A stretch of DNA of 64,000 nucleotides from Micavibrio sp. (GCA_012960155.1 DUBU01000021.1:1-64000), one strand, 5' to 3'; positions 18,883 through 29,600 are shown, counted from the first letter of the stretch. The notes: generated by a model not told the origin, from the letters alone. Translations and numbers: made by a program.

Positions 18883-19950
18883 ATGGCTGATCTTTTCGAA
18901 AACCCGCTGAAAACCAACGGTTTTGAGTTCGTTGAATTTACAGGCAAGGACATTCCCCAGCTTGAAAAACTGATGAAAGAATTCGGTTTCACAGCCGTTG
19001 CCAAGCACAAGACAAAAGACATCACGCTTTACCAGCAGCACGATATCAAATTCCTAATCAACCGCGAAAAAGACGGCCAGCCCGGCAATTTTGCAGATAT
19101 CCATAACGGCGGCGCCAGTGCAATGGCCTTTAAGGTCGCTGATGCTGATTTTGCCATTGCCGAAGCTAAAAAGCGCGGCGCTGAAGTCGTTGAAGCCGGC
19201 GAACACGGCGGTTCGATGAACCTGCCTGCGATTAAGGGTATCGGCGATACGCTGCTATATTTAATCGACTCAGAAACAGTTTACGACGAAGAGTTCGAAG
19301 GTCTGGCGATCGCCATGCAAGGCTGTGGTCTGACATATATTGACCACCTGACGCATAACGTACACCGCGGTAATATGGCCAAATGGGCTAAATTCTATGA
19401 AGACATCTTCAACTTCCGCGAAATCCGCTACTTCGATATCGAAGGAAAGCTGACAGGCCTGAAATCAAAGGCCATGACAAGCCCATGTGGTAAAATCCGT
19501 ATTCCGCTGAACGAATCATCTGACGATAAATCCCAGATCGAAGAATTCCTAAAGCGCTTTAACGGTGAAGGTATCCAGCATATTGCTCTGGGCACAAACA
19601 ATATCTTCGCCACAGTCGAATCCATGAGCGCCAACGGCGTTCCGTTTCAGAAAACACCGGCAACATATTACGAATTGCTGGACGAGCGCGTTAAAGGCCA
19701 CGGCGAAAATACAGCCGAGCTAAAGCGTCTCAACATCCTGCTCGACGGCGCACCGACAGAAGATCAGGGCTTGCTGCTGCAAATCTTCACACAAGACGAA
19801 ATTGGTCCTGTATTCTTCGAACTGATCCAGCGCAAAGGCAACGAAGGCTTTGGCGAAGGCAACTTCCAAGCCCTGTTCGAATCCATCGAGCTCGACCAAA
19901 TTCGCCGCGGCGTGCTGGAAGACGGCGAAAAAGACAAAGCTGCAGGATAA
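18883..19950 (+). CDS. hppD: 4-hydroxyphenylpyruvate dioxygenase
   Basis: 355 aa, normal bacterial length. It converts 4-hydroxyphenylpyruvate to homogentisate with Fe(II) and O2. Two vicinal-oxygen-chelate domains are visible. The iron ligands lie in DHLTHNVHRG (near residue 155), EGIQHIALGTNN (near 232) and FFELIQRKG (Glu near 311), and the C-terminal GFGEGNFQALFESIE matches the family. A strong AAGGGAG site precedes the ATG. First gene of the hppD-fah-maiA-phhA cluster (42 bp to the next gene). Confidence 0.95.
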   Translation: MADLFENPLKTNGFEFVEFTGKDIPQLEKLMKEFGFTAVAKHKTKDITLYQQHDIKFLINREKDGQPGNFADIHNGGASAMAFKVADADFAIAEAKKRGAEVVEAGEHGGSMNLPAIKGIGDTLLYLIDSETVYDEEFEGLAIAMQGCGLTYIDHLTHNVHRGNMAKWAKFYEDIFNFREIRYFDIEGKLTGLKSKAMTSPCGKIRIPLNESSDDKSQIEEFLKRFNGEGIQHIALGTNNIFATVESMSANGVPFQKTPATYYELLDERVKGHGENTAELKRLNILLDGAPTEDQGLLLQIFTQDEIGPVFFELIQRKGNEGFGEGNFQALFESIELDQIRRGVLEDGEKDKAAG

Positions 19951-19992
19951 TAACCTGCAGCCTAAATCACACAAAAAGTAAGGAGTGAAACT

Positions 19993-21012
19993 ATGAAACT
20001 CGGTTCACTACAAGAAGGTCGTGACGGCCAGCTGATCATCGTGAAGAACGATCTGAGCATGTACGTCCCTGCGGTGCATATCGCGCCGACTATGCAAGCA
20101 GCGCTCGACAAATGGGATCAGGCAGAGCCTAAATTACGCGATATAGCACAAAAGCTGGAAAACGGCGAGATTCCGAACGCCAAGCCGTTCGAGCCTGCCC
20201 GCATGGCATCGCCGCTACCCCGCGCTTACCAAATCGCCGATGGCAGTGCTTACTTGAACCACGTGGAGCTTGTCCGCAAAGCACGCGGCGCTGAAATGCC
20301 GCCCGAATTTCTGTCAGACCCGCTAATGTACCAAGCAGTCAGCGATACTATCCGTTCCCCGATGGAAGACGTGCCGATCCCGTCCGAAGATTTCGGCATT
20401 GATTTCGAAGGCGAAGTGGCCGTAATCGTAGATGACACACCAATGGGCGTAACCCCTGAAGACGCGCTGAACCACATAAAACTGGTGATGATCATGAATG
20501 ATGTATCATTGCGCAATCTGATCCCGAACGAACTAGGCAAAGGCTTCGGCTTTTTCCAGTCAAAACCGCCCAGCGCCTTTTCCCCTGTCGCCGTAACGCC
20601 CGACACATTGGGCGGCGCATGGAAAGACGGCAAATTACACCTGCCGCTGGTTTGTACGCTAAATGATACAGAAACAGGCCGCCCGAATGCGGGCATCGAT
20701 ATGCAGTTCGATTTCGGTCAGCTGATCGCCCATGCTGCCCGTACGCGTCCGCTTTCCGCAGGCGCCATCATCGGTTCAGGCACGATTTCAAACCATGATC
20801 CTGACTCTGGTATCTCATGCCTTGCTGAAATTCGCATGATCGAAAAAATCGAAAGCGGCGAGATGAAGACGCCATTTATGAAATACGGCGACCGCATCAA
20901 AATCGAAATGTTCGATGAAAACGGCCAATCCATATTCGGTGCCATTGATCAAAAAATCGTGCCGTACGCGTACAATGCAAACACCGCAGAAAACAAGGCA
21001 ATGGCGGGTTAG
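19993..21012 (+). CDS. Fumarylacetoacetate hydrolase
   Basis: 339 aa, the single-domain-plus-extension FAH type common in proteobacteria. It cleaves fumarylacetoacetate to fumarate and acetoacetate. The metal-binding region DFGIDFEGEVAVIVDD, the NDVSLRNLIPNELGKGFG stretch and the KPPSAFSPVAVTPD substrate segment support family and role. AAGGAG precedes the ATG. The stop is 1 nt before the start of maiA, so translation is probably coupled. Context (hppD upstream, maiA and phhA downstream) fixes the pathway as tyrosine degradation. Confidence 0.9.
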   Translation: MKLGSLQEGRDGQLIIVKNDLSMYVPAVHIAPTMQAALDKWDQAEPKLRDIAQKLENGEIPNAKPFEPARMASPLPRAYQIADGSAYLNHVELVRKARGAEMPPEFLSDPLMYQAVSDTIRSPMEDVPIPSEDFGIDFEGEVAVIVDDTPMGVTPEDALNHIKLVMIMNDVSLRNLIPNELGKGFGFFQSKPPSAFSPVAVTPDTLGGAWKDGKLHLPLVCTLNDTETGRPNAGIDMQFDFGQLIAHAARTRPLSAGAIIGSGTISNHDPDSGISCLAEIRMIEKIESGEMKTPFMKYGDRIKIEMFDENGQSIFGAIDQKIVPYAYNANTAENKAMAG

Positions 21013-21013
21013 C

Positions 21014-21709
21014 ATGTTAAAGCTGTACAGCTATTTTCGTTCGTCCACATCCTATCGCGCGCGCATTGCCTTAAACCTGAAAGGCATGGAATACGAAACC
21101 GTGCCTGTAAATTTGTTAAAGGACGAGCAGCGCAGCGAGGACTACCTGAAAATCAATCCTATGGGCGGCGTACCCGCGCTGATAGACGGTGATTTCGTGC
21201 TAAGCCAGTCCTTGGCGATTATCAACTATATCGACAATATGAAATCAGAACCGTCCCTTGCCCCCGGTGATTACAAAGATCAGGCCTTCGTGCGCCAGAT
21301 CGCGCTTAGCATCGCCGAAGACATCCATCCGCTGATTAACCTGAAAACCCAGAAATACCTGTCCGACCATCTAGGCGCTGACGAAGCCGCTAAAAAAGAA
21401 TGGTACATTCACTGGACAACAACGGGTATGGCAGCGGTCGAAAAAATGATCGCAGGATACGGCAAAGCAGGCAACTTCGTGCTGGGCAATAAAGTCAGCG
21501 TTGCCGATATATGCCTGATCCCGAATATGTATTCCATGCGTCGTTTTGGCGTTCCGCTGGATGCGTACCCGCTATGCTGCGCTATTGAGCGTCATTGCAT
21601 TACATTGCCGGAATTTATAAAAGCAGCACCTGAAACACAGGCCGAAGCGCCCGAGGATCTAGAACAGATCCACGGCCCCAACGCCCCGTTTCTTAAACAA
21701 GCCGCATAA
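21014..21709 (+). CDS. maiA: Maleylacetoacetate isomerase (zeta-class GST)
   Basis: 231 aa. The true start is the ATG at 21014; the open frame begins earlier, inside the preceding gene. The N-terminal thioredoxin fold carries the zeta-class SSTSYRARIALNLKG motif, and NPMGGVPALIDGDFVLSQSLAI is the glutathione-binding cis-proline region. The C-terminal helical domain has VSVADICLIPNMYSMRRFGV. It isomerises maleylacetoacetate to fumarylacetoacetate using glutathione, the step before fumarylacetoacetate hydrolase. A glutathione requirement fits the GCS-like ligase encoded at 22631. Confidence 0.93.
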   Translation: MLKLYSYFRSSTSYRARIALNLKGMEYETVPVNLLKDEQRSEDYLKINPMGGVPALIDGDFVLSQSLAIINYIDNMKSEPSLAPGDYKDQAFVRQIALSIAEDIHPLINLKTQKYLSDHLGADEAAKKEWYIHWTTTGMAAVEKMIAGYGKAGNFVLGNKVSVADICLIPNMYSMRRFGVPLDAYPLCCAIERHCITLPEFIKAAPETQAEAPEDLEQIHGPNAPFLKQAA

Positions 21710-21733
21710 AAAAAACTATAAAAGGGAGACATC

Positions 21734-22615
21734 ATGTCAAAACCAGAGCGCGTTACAGGCAATCCGACAGGGTTCGGCAATCCAGATAACTTTATGACCT
21801 ATATCGTTAATCAAGGCTGGAATAATTACACAACCGCAGAACATGACGTTTGGCGCTCTCTCTTTAATCGTCAGCGCGAGATTATAAAAGGCCGCGCCTG
21901 CCGCGAATTTCTCGAAGGACTGGAAGCCCTGAATATAGATGAAAACCAGATTCCTAATTTCGAAGACACCAGCAAACTTCTAAAGCAAAAAACAGGATGG
22001 GAAGTTGTTGCCGTCGAAGGCCTGATCCCTGATCTACCTTTCTTTAAAATGCTCTCCGAGCGCAAATTTCCCGCGGGCAACTTCATCCGTACGCGTGAAC
22101 AGATCGACTATATCGAAGAGCCTGATATCTTCCACGATGTCTTCGGCCATGTCCCGTTGCTCGCCAATCCGATCTTTGCCGATTATATGGAAGCCTATGG
22201 CAAAGGCGGTCTACGCGCACTAGAATTCGGCACAGTCAAAAATCTCGCCCGCCTTTACTGGTATACCGTAGAATTCGGTCTGATTAACACAGCAGAGGGT
22301 GTACGTATTTTCGGCGCGGGTATCCTGTCTTCACCCGGCGAGACTATCTTTGCCTTAGAAAGCCCTTCACCGAACCGTATCGGCTTCGATTTAAAACGTA
22401 CGATGCAAACCAATTATCGCGTTGATGATTACCAACAAACCTATATGGTCATCGACTCTTTTGAAGATTTATTCAAACAGACATACGCCGATTTTGCACC
22501 GATCTATGGGGAACTCAAAAACGAAAGCGTAGAGTACAGCCCCGAAGATTTGGCAAAACAAGATCAGATCTTTACAAAAGGTACGCAGGAATACGCGAAG
22601 ATTAAAAACACTTAA
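21734..22615 (+). CDS. phhA: Phenylalanine 4-monooxygenase
   Basis: 293 aa, bacterial single-domain length. It hydroxylates phenylalanine to tyrosine using Fe(II), O2 and a pterin. The iron ligands are in DIFHDVFGHVPLL (His near 134 and 139) and YTVEFGLI (Glu near 179). The N-terminal EHDVWRSLFNRQRE is typical. AAAGGGAG precedes the ATG. Last gene of the aromatic cluster; its neighbour is convergent 15 bp away. No pterin-4a-carbinolamine dehydratase or Lrp-type regulator is adjacent. Confidence 0.95.
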   Translation: MSKPERVTGNPTGFGNPDNFMTYIVNQGWNNYTTAEHDVWRSLFNRQREIIKGRACREFLEGLEALNIDENQIPNFEDTSKLLKQKTGWEVVAVEGLIPDLPFFKMLSERKFPAGNFIRTREQIDYIEEPDIFHDVFGHVPLLANPIFADYMEAYGKGGLRALEFGTVKNLARLYWYTVEFGLINTAEGVRIFGAGILSSPGETIFALESPSPNRIGFDLKRTMQTNYRVDDYQQTYMVIDSFEDLFKQTYADFAPIYGELKNESVEYSPEDLAKQDQIFTKGTQEYAKIKNT

Positions 22616-22630
22616 AGTTCAAAAGCGTTT

Positions 22631-24151
22631 TTATTTATGTTCAGGTTTATGGCTTGCATCTTTACGCGGGGCACTTAAGTACCCTTTATCTTCGAGCTGC
22701 GCAAAATTCGTATACACCTCGCCATAGGCCGCGCAATTAAAATCACGCATCACCTGCAGCGCCTCATCATGCGTACGGCAGTTATCAAACAGCCACTGAG
22801 CATTGGTTTCGCCCTTGCACTTGCGTTCAAATGTTTCCAGATACTCTTCACCCATATACTTAACAACATAAGGCTTAAGGGCTTCATACAGCGATGCACC
22901 TAATGCACCGTATGTCGTATCTGCCATCGGAATATCAGCGATACGCTTGCCTCTGCGAATAAAATGATGACGCTCTTGCATTAAAAAATCCAGATCCTGC
23001 TTAATCTGCATTTTTAAAATGCGCGGTTCATCCAGCCTATAACCCGCGTCTCGCAGGACGGCCATAACAGCTTCGCGGCATTCATAATCATTGGCGGGAA
23101 TGGCTTCCAGAATAAAGGTATCAACAATCGTCGAGGGACCTGAATCCTTATCACGCCCTTCATTGTGCGTAGCAGCACTGCCGTCTGCCATAGGATGAAT
23201 CGGGTGCTTAACGCTATTCCACCAAAGGTTATAAGCATTGACCAAATTCTTCATCGTCTGCAATTCACGCGGCAGCTCTGAAAACGTCGGTGCCTTTTCA
23301 TCCTCACCAATAATCGTGTAAGTCTGCCCGTCCTCATTACAATAGAAAATCATATTGGTCTCGTAATAAGCACGCTCGGCCAGATACAGCAGATAATCAT
23401 AGCCATCTTCGGCCTCAAAGGGCAGCCCGCTAACCAGAGCTTTGTACTCCAGCAAATAACGATCCTTCATACCCATGTGGTTGTAATACGGTTTCTGCTC
23501 GCCATAGCGGAAGGGTAGTGCACTCTCGCACATCGTAACAGCAAAGGGCAGCAACGTGTATTTCAGCAGCGTATCCTCCAGCATATCACTAGGGCCGCTA
23601 TGGCTGGTGTTCATCTGTACGCAGGCGTGTTTGACGGGGTACGGCACAGCCTCACGCCATGCATGGCGCTTGAACGCCTGCATCATAAGGCTCGCACGCT
23701 GCCCCCACTCAGGATCATCATCATAGGCGGGCGTGGTGTACGCGATCAAATCTTCATCGGAAATATGGTTGATAACGCCAACAGGTAGTATTTTGATACC
23801 TTGATCTTTGGCCAGCATAGCCAGCTCGCTCTGAAAATCAGCCATCGTTCTGAACGCCGCACCTGATTGATCCAGACGCATAGGATTCATTTTAAACTCG
23901 AGCATATGCGGCGGCGGTTCGGCTGAAATATCAATATCAGCGAAGGCATCTTGTTTTAAAATACGACGTACGCCCTTTACAAAAGCAATATGCGCATCAC
24001 CTGAAATCGGCCTTAAGCTGTCTTCGGCAACTAAAAACAGCTCAACCTCAGGCCCCCACTCCGCATCAGGGTTACCTGAAGGACGCTCTAGAATACGGAT
24101 CAAATCTTCAGGCCCGTTTACCAGCTGATTATCGACTTTGACTGTTGACAT
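22631..24151 (-). CDS. Glutamate-cysteine ligase-like carboxylate-amine ligase
   Basis: 506 aa. WGPEVELFLV near the start and AEPPPHMLEFKMNPM resemble the Glu-rich ATP/metal motifs of the glutamate-cysteine ligase superfamily (glutamine synthetase fold). ACVQMNTSHSG resembles the Q-x-N substrate strand of alphaproteobacterial/plant GCS enzymes. I infer ligation of glutamate to an amine, perhaps the first step of glutathione synthesis, but the match is remote and no gshB is adjacent. Convergent with phhA, whose cluster contains a glutathione-dependent isomerase. The substrate is uncertain. Confidence 0.5.
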   Translation of the reverse strand: MSTVKVDNQLVNGPEDLIRILERPSGNPDAEWGPEVELFLVAEDSLRPISGDAHIAFVKGVRRILKQDAFADIDISAEPPPHMLEFKMNPMRLDQSGAAFRTMADFQSELAMLAKDQGIKILPVGVINHISDEDLIAYTTPAYDDDPEWGQRASLMMQAFKRHAWREAVPYPVKHACVQMNTSHSGPSDMLEDTLLKYTLLPFAVTMCESALPFRYGEQKPYYNHMGMKDRYLLEYKALVSGLPFEAEDGYDYLLYLAERAYYETNMIFYCNEDGQTYTIIGEDEKAPTFSELPRELQTMKNLVNAYNLWWNSVKHPIHPMADGSAATHNEGRDKDSGPSTIVDTFILEAIPANDYECREAVMAVLRDAGYRLDEPRILKMQIKQDLDFLMQERHHFIRRGKRIADIPMADTTYGALGASLYEALKPYVVKYMGEEYLETFERKCKGETNAQWLFDNCRTHDEALQVMRDFNCAAYGEVYTNFAQLEDKGYLSAPRKDASHKPEHK

Positions 24152-24204
24152 AAAATTACCATTAAAAAATTAAGCGCCACAGTATTCAATTTTGGGAAGT
24201 TTTG

Positions 24205-24918
24205 TCAAAAACTATTCTGAATAACGGATAGTGAATAAAGGGCAGCGGTCTCCGCGCGCATAATTGTTGCCCCCAGCGACACAGCGACAATAAAGGAATA
24301 CGCCTTGATCAACGTAACCTCATCCGCATCAAACCCGCCCTCAGGGCCGATTAAAACGGCACGTACACCCTGCTCTACTTCACCGAGCATCGGGTAGTCG
24401 CCGCGCTCTAAACAAGCAGCTACAGGTACAGATTTATCCCAGCCTGACAGGAAGTTTTTCAAAGATTGTATGGGTAACATCTCGGGTATTTCCAATCGTT
24501 CACTTTGTTCGCAAGCTTCAACGATCTGGGCAAAAATTCGTTCCTCGTTCAGTTTACGAACTTCGGTATGATTGGTCACAACAGGATGTAAATGTGTAGC
24601 GCCCAGCTCAACCGCCTTTTCAATCATGAAATCCATACGCTGCTTTTTGATCGGCGCGAAAATCAAATGAAGCTCACGCTTCTCTTCTGGTTGTTCATGC
24701 AATTGTTCGCTCAGATCAATGGTAACTTCACGTTTAGACAGGCTTGAAATACGCCCGCCCCATTCACCATCACGCCCGTTAAAAACACGCAAATTATCAC
24801 CCACATTACGGCGCATAACATTGGCCAGATAATGGCTTTGCGCCTTATCCAGTGTAATAGTGCCGCCTGCCGACATTGGGGTATCGACATAAAGGCGCGG
24901 GGTCTTTATAAAATCCAT
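24205..24918 (-). CDS. rsmE: 16S rRNA m3U1498 methyltransferase
   Basis: 237 aa from the ATG at 24918; in-frame ATGs at 24927 and 24963 would run into the divergent ubiA. The N-terminal PUA-like part has TPRLYVDTPMSAGG and QSHYLANVMRRNVGD. The C-terminal SPOUT knot has IGPEGGFDADEV, VSLGATIMRAETAALYSLSV and the KKQRMDFMIEKAVELG motif. These place it firmly in the RsmE family, which methylates N3 of U1498 in the decoding centre. It is divergent from ubiA with only a few bases between starts, so the two promoters must lie within each other's coding sequence or be shared. Confidence 0.93.
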   Translation of the reverse strand: MDFIKTPRLYVDTPMSAGGTITLDKAQSHYLANVMRRNVGDNLRVFNGRDGEWGGRISSLSKREVTIDLSEQLHEQPEEKRELHLIFAPIKKQRMDFMIEKAVELGATHLHPVVTNHTEVRKLNEERIFAQIVEACEQSERLEIPEMLPIQSLKNFLSGWDKSVPVAACLERGDYPMLGEVEQGVRAVLIGPEGGFDADEVTLIKAYSFIVAVSLGATIMRAETAALYSLSVIQNSF

Positions 24919-24925
24919 TGAAACC

Positions 24926-25846
24926 ATGACACATGATAAAGCGCAAAACTTCACGGATATCAAGAAAAATGCCGGATGGCTGAAAATGCTCCCGGCGTTT
25001 TTGCAGCCCTATGCGCTGCTCATGCGGCTGGATCGCCCGATCGGATCATGGCTTTTATTGCTGCCCGGTCTTTGGTCAATTGCCCTGGCCTCTGGCGGCA
25101 TTACTGGGTTCACCCCTGAAATTGCGATGATCTTTGTCCTGTTTTGCATTGGCGCCATCATAATGCGCGGCGCAGGCTGTGTGATTAATGATTTATGGGA
25201 TCGCAATCTGGATAAAATGGTCGAACGTACAGCGCAGCGCCCCTTGGCCGCGGGCACAATCAGTCCGAAACAAGCACTGGCCTTTTTAGGGTTTCTTCTA
25301 CTGCTCGGCCTCATGATCCTTCTACAGCTAAATTTCATGGCAATATTACTCGGCGTACTGACAATCCCCCTCATCGCGTCCTACCCGCTGATGAAACGCA
25401 TTACATGGTGGCCGCAGCTGTTTTTAGGCATCACCTTTAACTTTGGCGCACTTATTGGCTGGGCTTCGATTAACGAAACAGTATCGTTGTCTGCCCTCAC
25501 CCTATATATCGCAGGCATCTTCTGGACATTGGGGTATGACACTATCTACGCCCATCAGGATATGGAAGACGATATCAAAGTCGGCATTAAATCAGCAGCC
25601 CTGAAACTCGGCCAGAATAGCCGCAAAGGCATTGCCTGTTTTTACGCCGTAGCCTTCGCGCTGATTGCCATTGCCTTTACAATGGCGCATGCAGGCGCTC
25701 TGTCACTGATCGCTTTGGCAGCCGCAGGCTACCACCTCTGGCATCAAATCAAGAATTGGCAGCCCGAAAGTCAAGAAAGCTCGCTCGCGACATTTAAATC
25801 CAACCGCAATTTCGGCCTGTTGGTATTGTGCGCCGCGTTAATATGA
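24926..25846 (+). CDS. ubiA: 4-hydroxybenzoate polyprenyltransferase
   Basis: 306 aa integral membrane prenyltransferase that attaches the polyprenyl tail to 4-hydroxybenzoate in ubiquinone synthesis. The LMRLDRPIGSWLLLLPGLWS start, the first Asp-rich motif NDLWDRNLDKMVERTAQRPL and the second (YAHQDMEDDIKVGIKS) distinguish it from haem O synthase, which is also in this window at 51384. About eight membrane helices. Divergent from rsmE. Confidence 0.93.
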   Translation: MTHDKAQNFTDIKKNAGWLKMLPAFLQPYALLMRLDRPIGSWLLLLPGLWSIALASGGITGFTPEIAMIFVLFCIGAIIMRGAGCVINDLWDRNLDKMVERTAQRPLAAGTISPKQALAFLGFLLLLGLMILLQLNFMAILLGVLTIPLIASYPLMKRITWWPQLFLGITFNFGALIGWASINETVSLSALTLYIAGIFWTLGYDTIYAHQDMEDDIKVGIKSAALKLGQNSRKGIACFYAVAFALIAIAFTMAHAGALSLIALAAAGYHLWHQIKNWQPESQESSLATFKSNRNFGLLVLCAALI

Positions 25847-25925
25847 AAACCTTGACAACCCCCTGAGGAATATCTTTAACTATCTTCCTAAGTTGAACAT
25901 TGGGAATACATTTAGGGAGATATTT

Positions 25926-26543
25926 ATGCAGTCTAGAACTGACAGCACCGCTTTTTCTTTGCCGGAAACATTTATGGAACAGGTCAAACAGGCACGCCGC
26001 GCCGCGATGGAAGCCGGTATGCGCCATGTATCATATCAGGTTGAATATCTGCTCCCTGATAACCCGCATATTATTGGCCTACCCTTCATACATTACATCG
26101 AAAGCGACTTTTTCTCTGTCGGCGAAGACCTGCGTAAACGTATCGATGATTTAATGGCACGAAGCACAACGCTTCTGGACGAAGAAACAGCCAACCAGCT
26201 CGCCAAAGAATACGCGCAGCTCGGCGAAGACATGAAAACGCACTTACAGCGCGTTCAGAACACGCCCGAAGATTTCATCTTGCCCTTTAAAGGCCTGACA
26301 TCAACACAGCGCCACGAAGCCATTGCCGAAGTACCGCTGCAAAAACTGCGCAACTTCCTGCAATTCTGGGAACGTGAAATTGATGGCCCGCTGGAACAAG
26401 TCACCGTTAGCATGAAAAAACTGCCTGAAAGTGATATGAGCCGCGCCTTCTTGAACGCCTCAAACGCAGCACCGTCAGCTGAAGTACAAACGCGCGTCAA
26501 AGGACTGGTCGGTATTAAACCGAAAAAGCTGATCATGAACTAA
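25926..26543 (+). CDS. Hypothetical protein, 205 aa
   Basis: No family recognised. The ATG at 25926 has AGGGAG about 6 nt upstream; an in-frame ATG at 25893 is less well placed. Soluble, no signal peptide or membrane segment, mostly helical and charged (EQVKQARRAAMEAGM, ETANQLAKEYAQLGEDMKTHL, PLQKLRNFLQFWEREIDGP). It follows ubiA by about 80 bp and ends at a strong shared terminator. A small cytosolic regulatory or structural protein is possible; no function is proposed. Confidence 0.6.
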   Translation: MQSRTDSTAFSLPETFMEQVKQARRAAMEAGMRHVSYQVEYLLPDNPHIIGLPFIHYIESDFFSVGEDLRKRIDDLMARSTTLLDEETANQLAKEYAQLGEDMKTHLQRVQNTPEDFILPFKGLTSTQRHEAIAEVPLQKLRNFLQFWEREIDGPLEQVTVSMKKLPESDMSRAFLNASNAAPSAEVQTRVKGLVGIKPKKLIMN

Positions 26544-26560
26544 GCAAAAAACGAATTTTA

Positions 26561-26598
26561 AAAAGGGGCATCCACATAATCAGCGGATGCCCCTTTTT
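26561..26598. terminator. Strong bidirectional terminator
   Basis: A 13-bp stem (AAAAGGGGCATCC / GGATGCCCCTTTT) with an 11-nt loop and T/A tracts lies between the convergent 205-aa hypothetical gene and the glutamate dehydrogenase gene. Confidence 0.92.
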
Positions 26599-26612
26599 TA
26601 ATGCATAAAGCT

Positions 26613-29600
26613 CTAACGTTCGTAAAGCTGGCGAATGCGCTGCTCGGCAATCAACAGCATCGGAATATCTGTCGCGCCCGCCTTCTGGATTTCATTCAGC
26701 AGGGAGTCAACAAACACAGACTGACTTGCAAACTCATCCATCCAGCGCTGGATCACATCCTGACCTGAAATATTCTTATCGGATTTACCTTTAAGCTTCA
26801 TGTCTTGCAGAATGCGATCCGTCAAGCCTACCTGACAGCTATAGAGCTGAGATAGCAAGCTATCCACGGCCTCTGCCGCCCACTGGCTATCGATATTCAA
26901 ATGACGGGCCTGACGACGCAGCCAATCCAGTCTGAAATGACTACCTGCCGCAAAATACACGCGCGCCGTCAAAGTCTGGTCAACGTCACGTTCCATCGAC
27001 AATTTGATGATATCAAATGACGCGCCCATCTTCGGCGTCACGGAAATATGATGCGCCAGATCTTCAGGCAGACCATCATTTATCGCCGCTTCCTTACGAC
27101 GGTTCATGCTATACGCCATTTTCTCAGGCACAACCTTATCCATGTTCTTGTAAAGCGTCGCCACACCCTTGCCAAAATCATTGATGTCCTTGATGACATC
27201 AGGCTTACGGCCCAATTTCATCAAGATCCAGATTGTCTCACGTTCCATCATGCGGGCAATTTCCTGCATAGAACGCAGCTGCACTTCTGCGGGAACCTTA
27301 CCGTCTTGCTTCTCGATATCATCCCAGAAACTGCGAATATCAAAGGCTTCACGAACGACCAGATAGGCCAAAGCCACATCACCGCAGCTGGCACCGGTCT
27401 TGTTCATGATCTTCTTGATAAAGGTTGGCCCCATACGGTTTACAAGTGAACTTGCCAATGTCGTTGCCACAATCTCGCGGCGCAGACGGTGGGATAGGAT
27501 TTCCTCACGATATTTATCACGCAAACGCTCGGGAAAATAAGCCAGCAGCCAGTAATCCTGCATCTCCGGCATATCAGGAATATCCGTTTTCAGCATATCC
27601 TTGGAGAACAGGATTTTCGAGTAAGCCTGAATAATACTCAGCTCAGGTCTTGTCAGACCATGACCTTCGGAAAGACGCTTCTCGATCTCTTCACGACTTG
27701 GCAGACCTTCAACCTCGCGGCTGATGCCATGATCACGTTCCAGATCGTCAATAAAATCGGCGTGCATTTCCAGATCTTTGGCGGCTGTACGTTCCATCAA
27801 ACTAATAGCCTGCGCCTGCTGATAATTATTACGCAGCACCAGATGCGCGATATCATCCGTCATTTTTTCAAGCAGCTGATCACGCTTTTTCAGTGTCATC
27901 TTATGCTTGTCATGACTCATCACCTCGGTCATCAAAATCTTGATATTTACCTCATGGTCAGATGAATCAACGCCGCCCGCATTATCAATAAAGTCCGCAT
28001 TCACCTTACCGCCTTTTTCGGCGTAATTAATGCGGCCTGCCTGCGTCACAGCAAGGTTTGCACCTTCACCAAGAACATGGGCACGTACTTCTTCAGCATT
28101 AATACGGATCGCATCATTGGCCTTATCGCCCACCATTTCATGGGTTTCTTCCTTGGCCTTGATATAGGTACCGATACCACCGAACCACAGCAAATCCGTA
28201 CGTGCCTTCAGCATCGCTTTCATAAGCTCTGACGGCGGTACTTTCTCGCTCTGAATATCAAAACGCTTCATAATCTCAGGCGTCAGAGTCAGGCTCTTAT
28301 CACTGCGATTATAAATACGACCACCTTTGGAAAGCTTCTTCTCGTCATAATCGCCCCAGCCGCTCACAGCTTCGAATAAACGCTTACGCTCTTTAAAGCT
28401 GCTAGCCGCATCAGGTTCAGGATCACAGAAAATATGCAGGTGGTTAAACGCACCTACCAGACGGATATGCTCAGACAATAACATACCGTTACCGAACACA
28501 TCACCGCCCATGTCACCGACACCGATAACATCGAAATCTTTGCTCTGCGTATCGTGATTCATTTCACGGAAGTGGCGCTTTACAGATTCCCACGCGCCGC
28601 GCGCTGTAATACCCATTTCCTTGTGGTCATAACCGGCACTGCCGCCTGATGCGAACGCATCATCCAGCCAGAAACCGTATTCTTGTGACAGACCATTCGC
28701 GATATCAGAGAACGTCGCCGTCCCTTTGTCAGCCGCCACAACCAGATAAGGATCATCACCGTCATGACGCACCACATTCTTTGGCGGCACAACTTTCTTG
28801 CCCTTGCGGTTATCTGTAATATCCAAAAGACCACTAATGAAACGCTTGTAACATGCCACGCCTTCATCATATTGCGCCTTACGATCACCATTAAGCGGCG
28901 GGCGCTTAACCACAAAACCGCCTTTGGCGCCCATAGGCACAATCACGGAGTTCTTCACCTGCTGTGCTTTCATCAAGCCCAGAACTTCTGTACGGAAATC
29001 TTCATGACGATCGGACCAGCGAATACCGCCGCGGGCGATAACATCGCCACGCAAATGGATACCTTCCACGCGTGGTGAATATACAAAAATCTCGCGGTAA
29101 GGTACGGGCTTTGGCAAATCTTTAATCTTCGCGCTGTTCATCTTCACAGCCAGATATGTCTTCGGCTCGCCGTTCTCATCCAACTGATAGAAGTTTGTGC
29201 GTAATGTCGCCATTACCAGATTGGTCAGACTGCGCAAAATACGATCTTCGTCCAGTGACGCCACAGCTTCCAGAGCTTGCTCAATACTATTTTGCAGTTT
29301 CTCGGTTGCCTTCTCCATATCATCCTGGTTTGCAGGATCATGGCGTGCCTTGAACAGATCGATAATCATCTGCGCGATATTAGCATTGTTGTTCAAAGCC
29401 TGCGCAATATAACGATGACCAAAGCTTGACCCCATCTGGCGCATATAACGCACATAGGTGCGCAAGATCATGACAGAACGCCAGTCCATCTTGGCATTCA
29501 AAATGAGTGCATTAAGCGAGTCATTTTCTACCGCATCGGCCCAGATTTTTTGAAGTGCTTCTTCAAAATGACGTTTCACAGCATCAATGTCAGTAATTTC

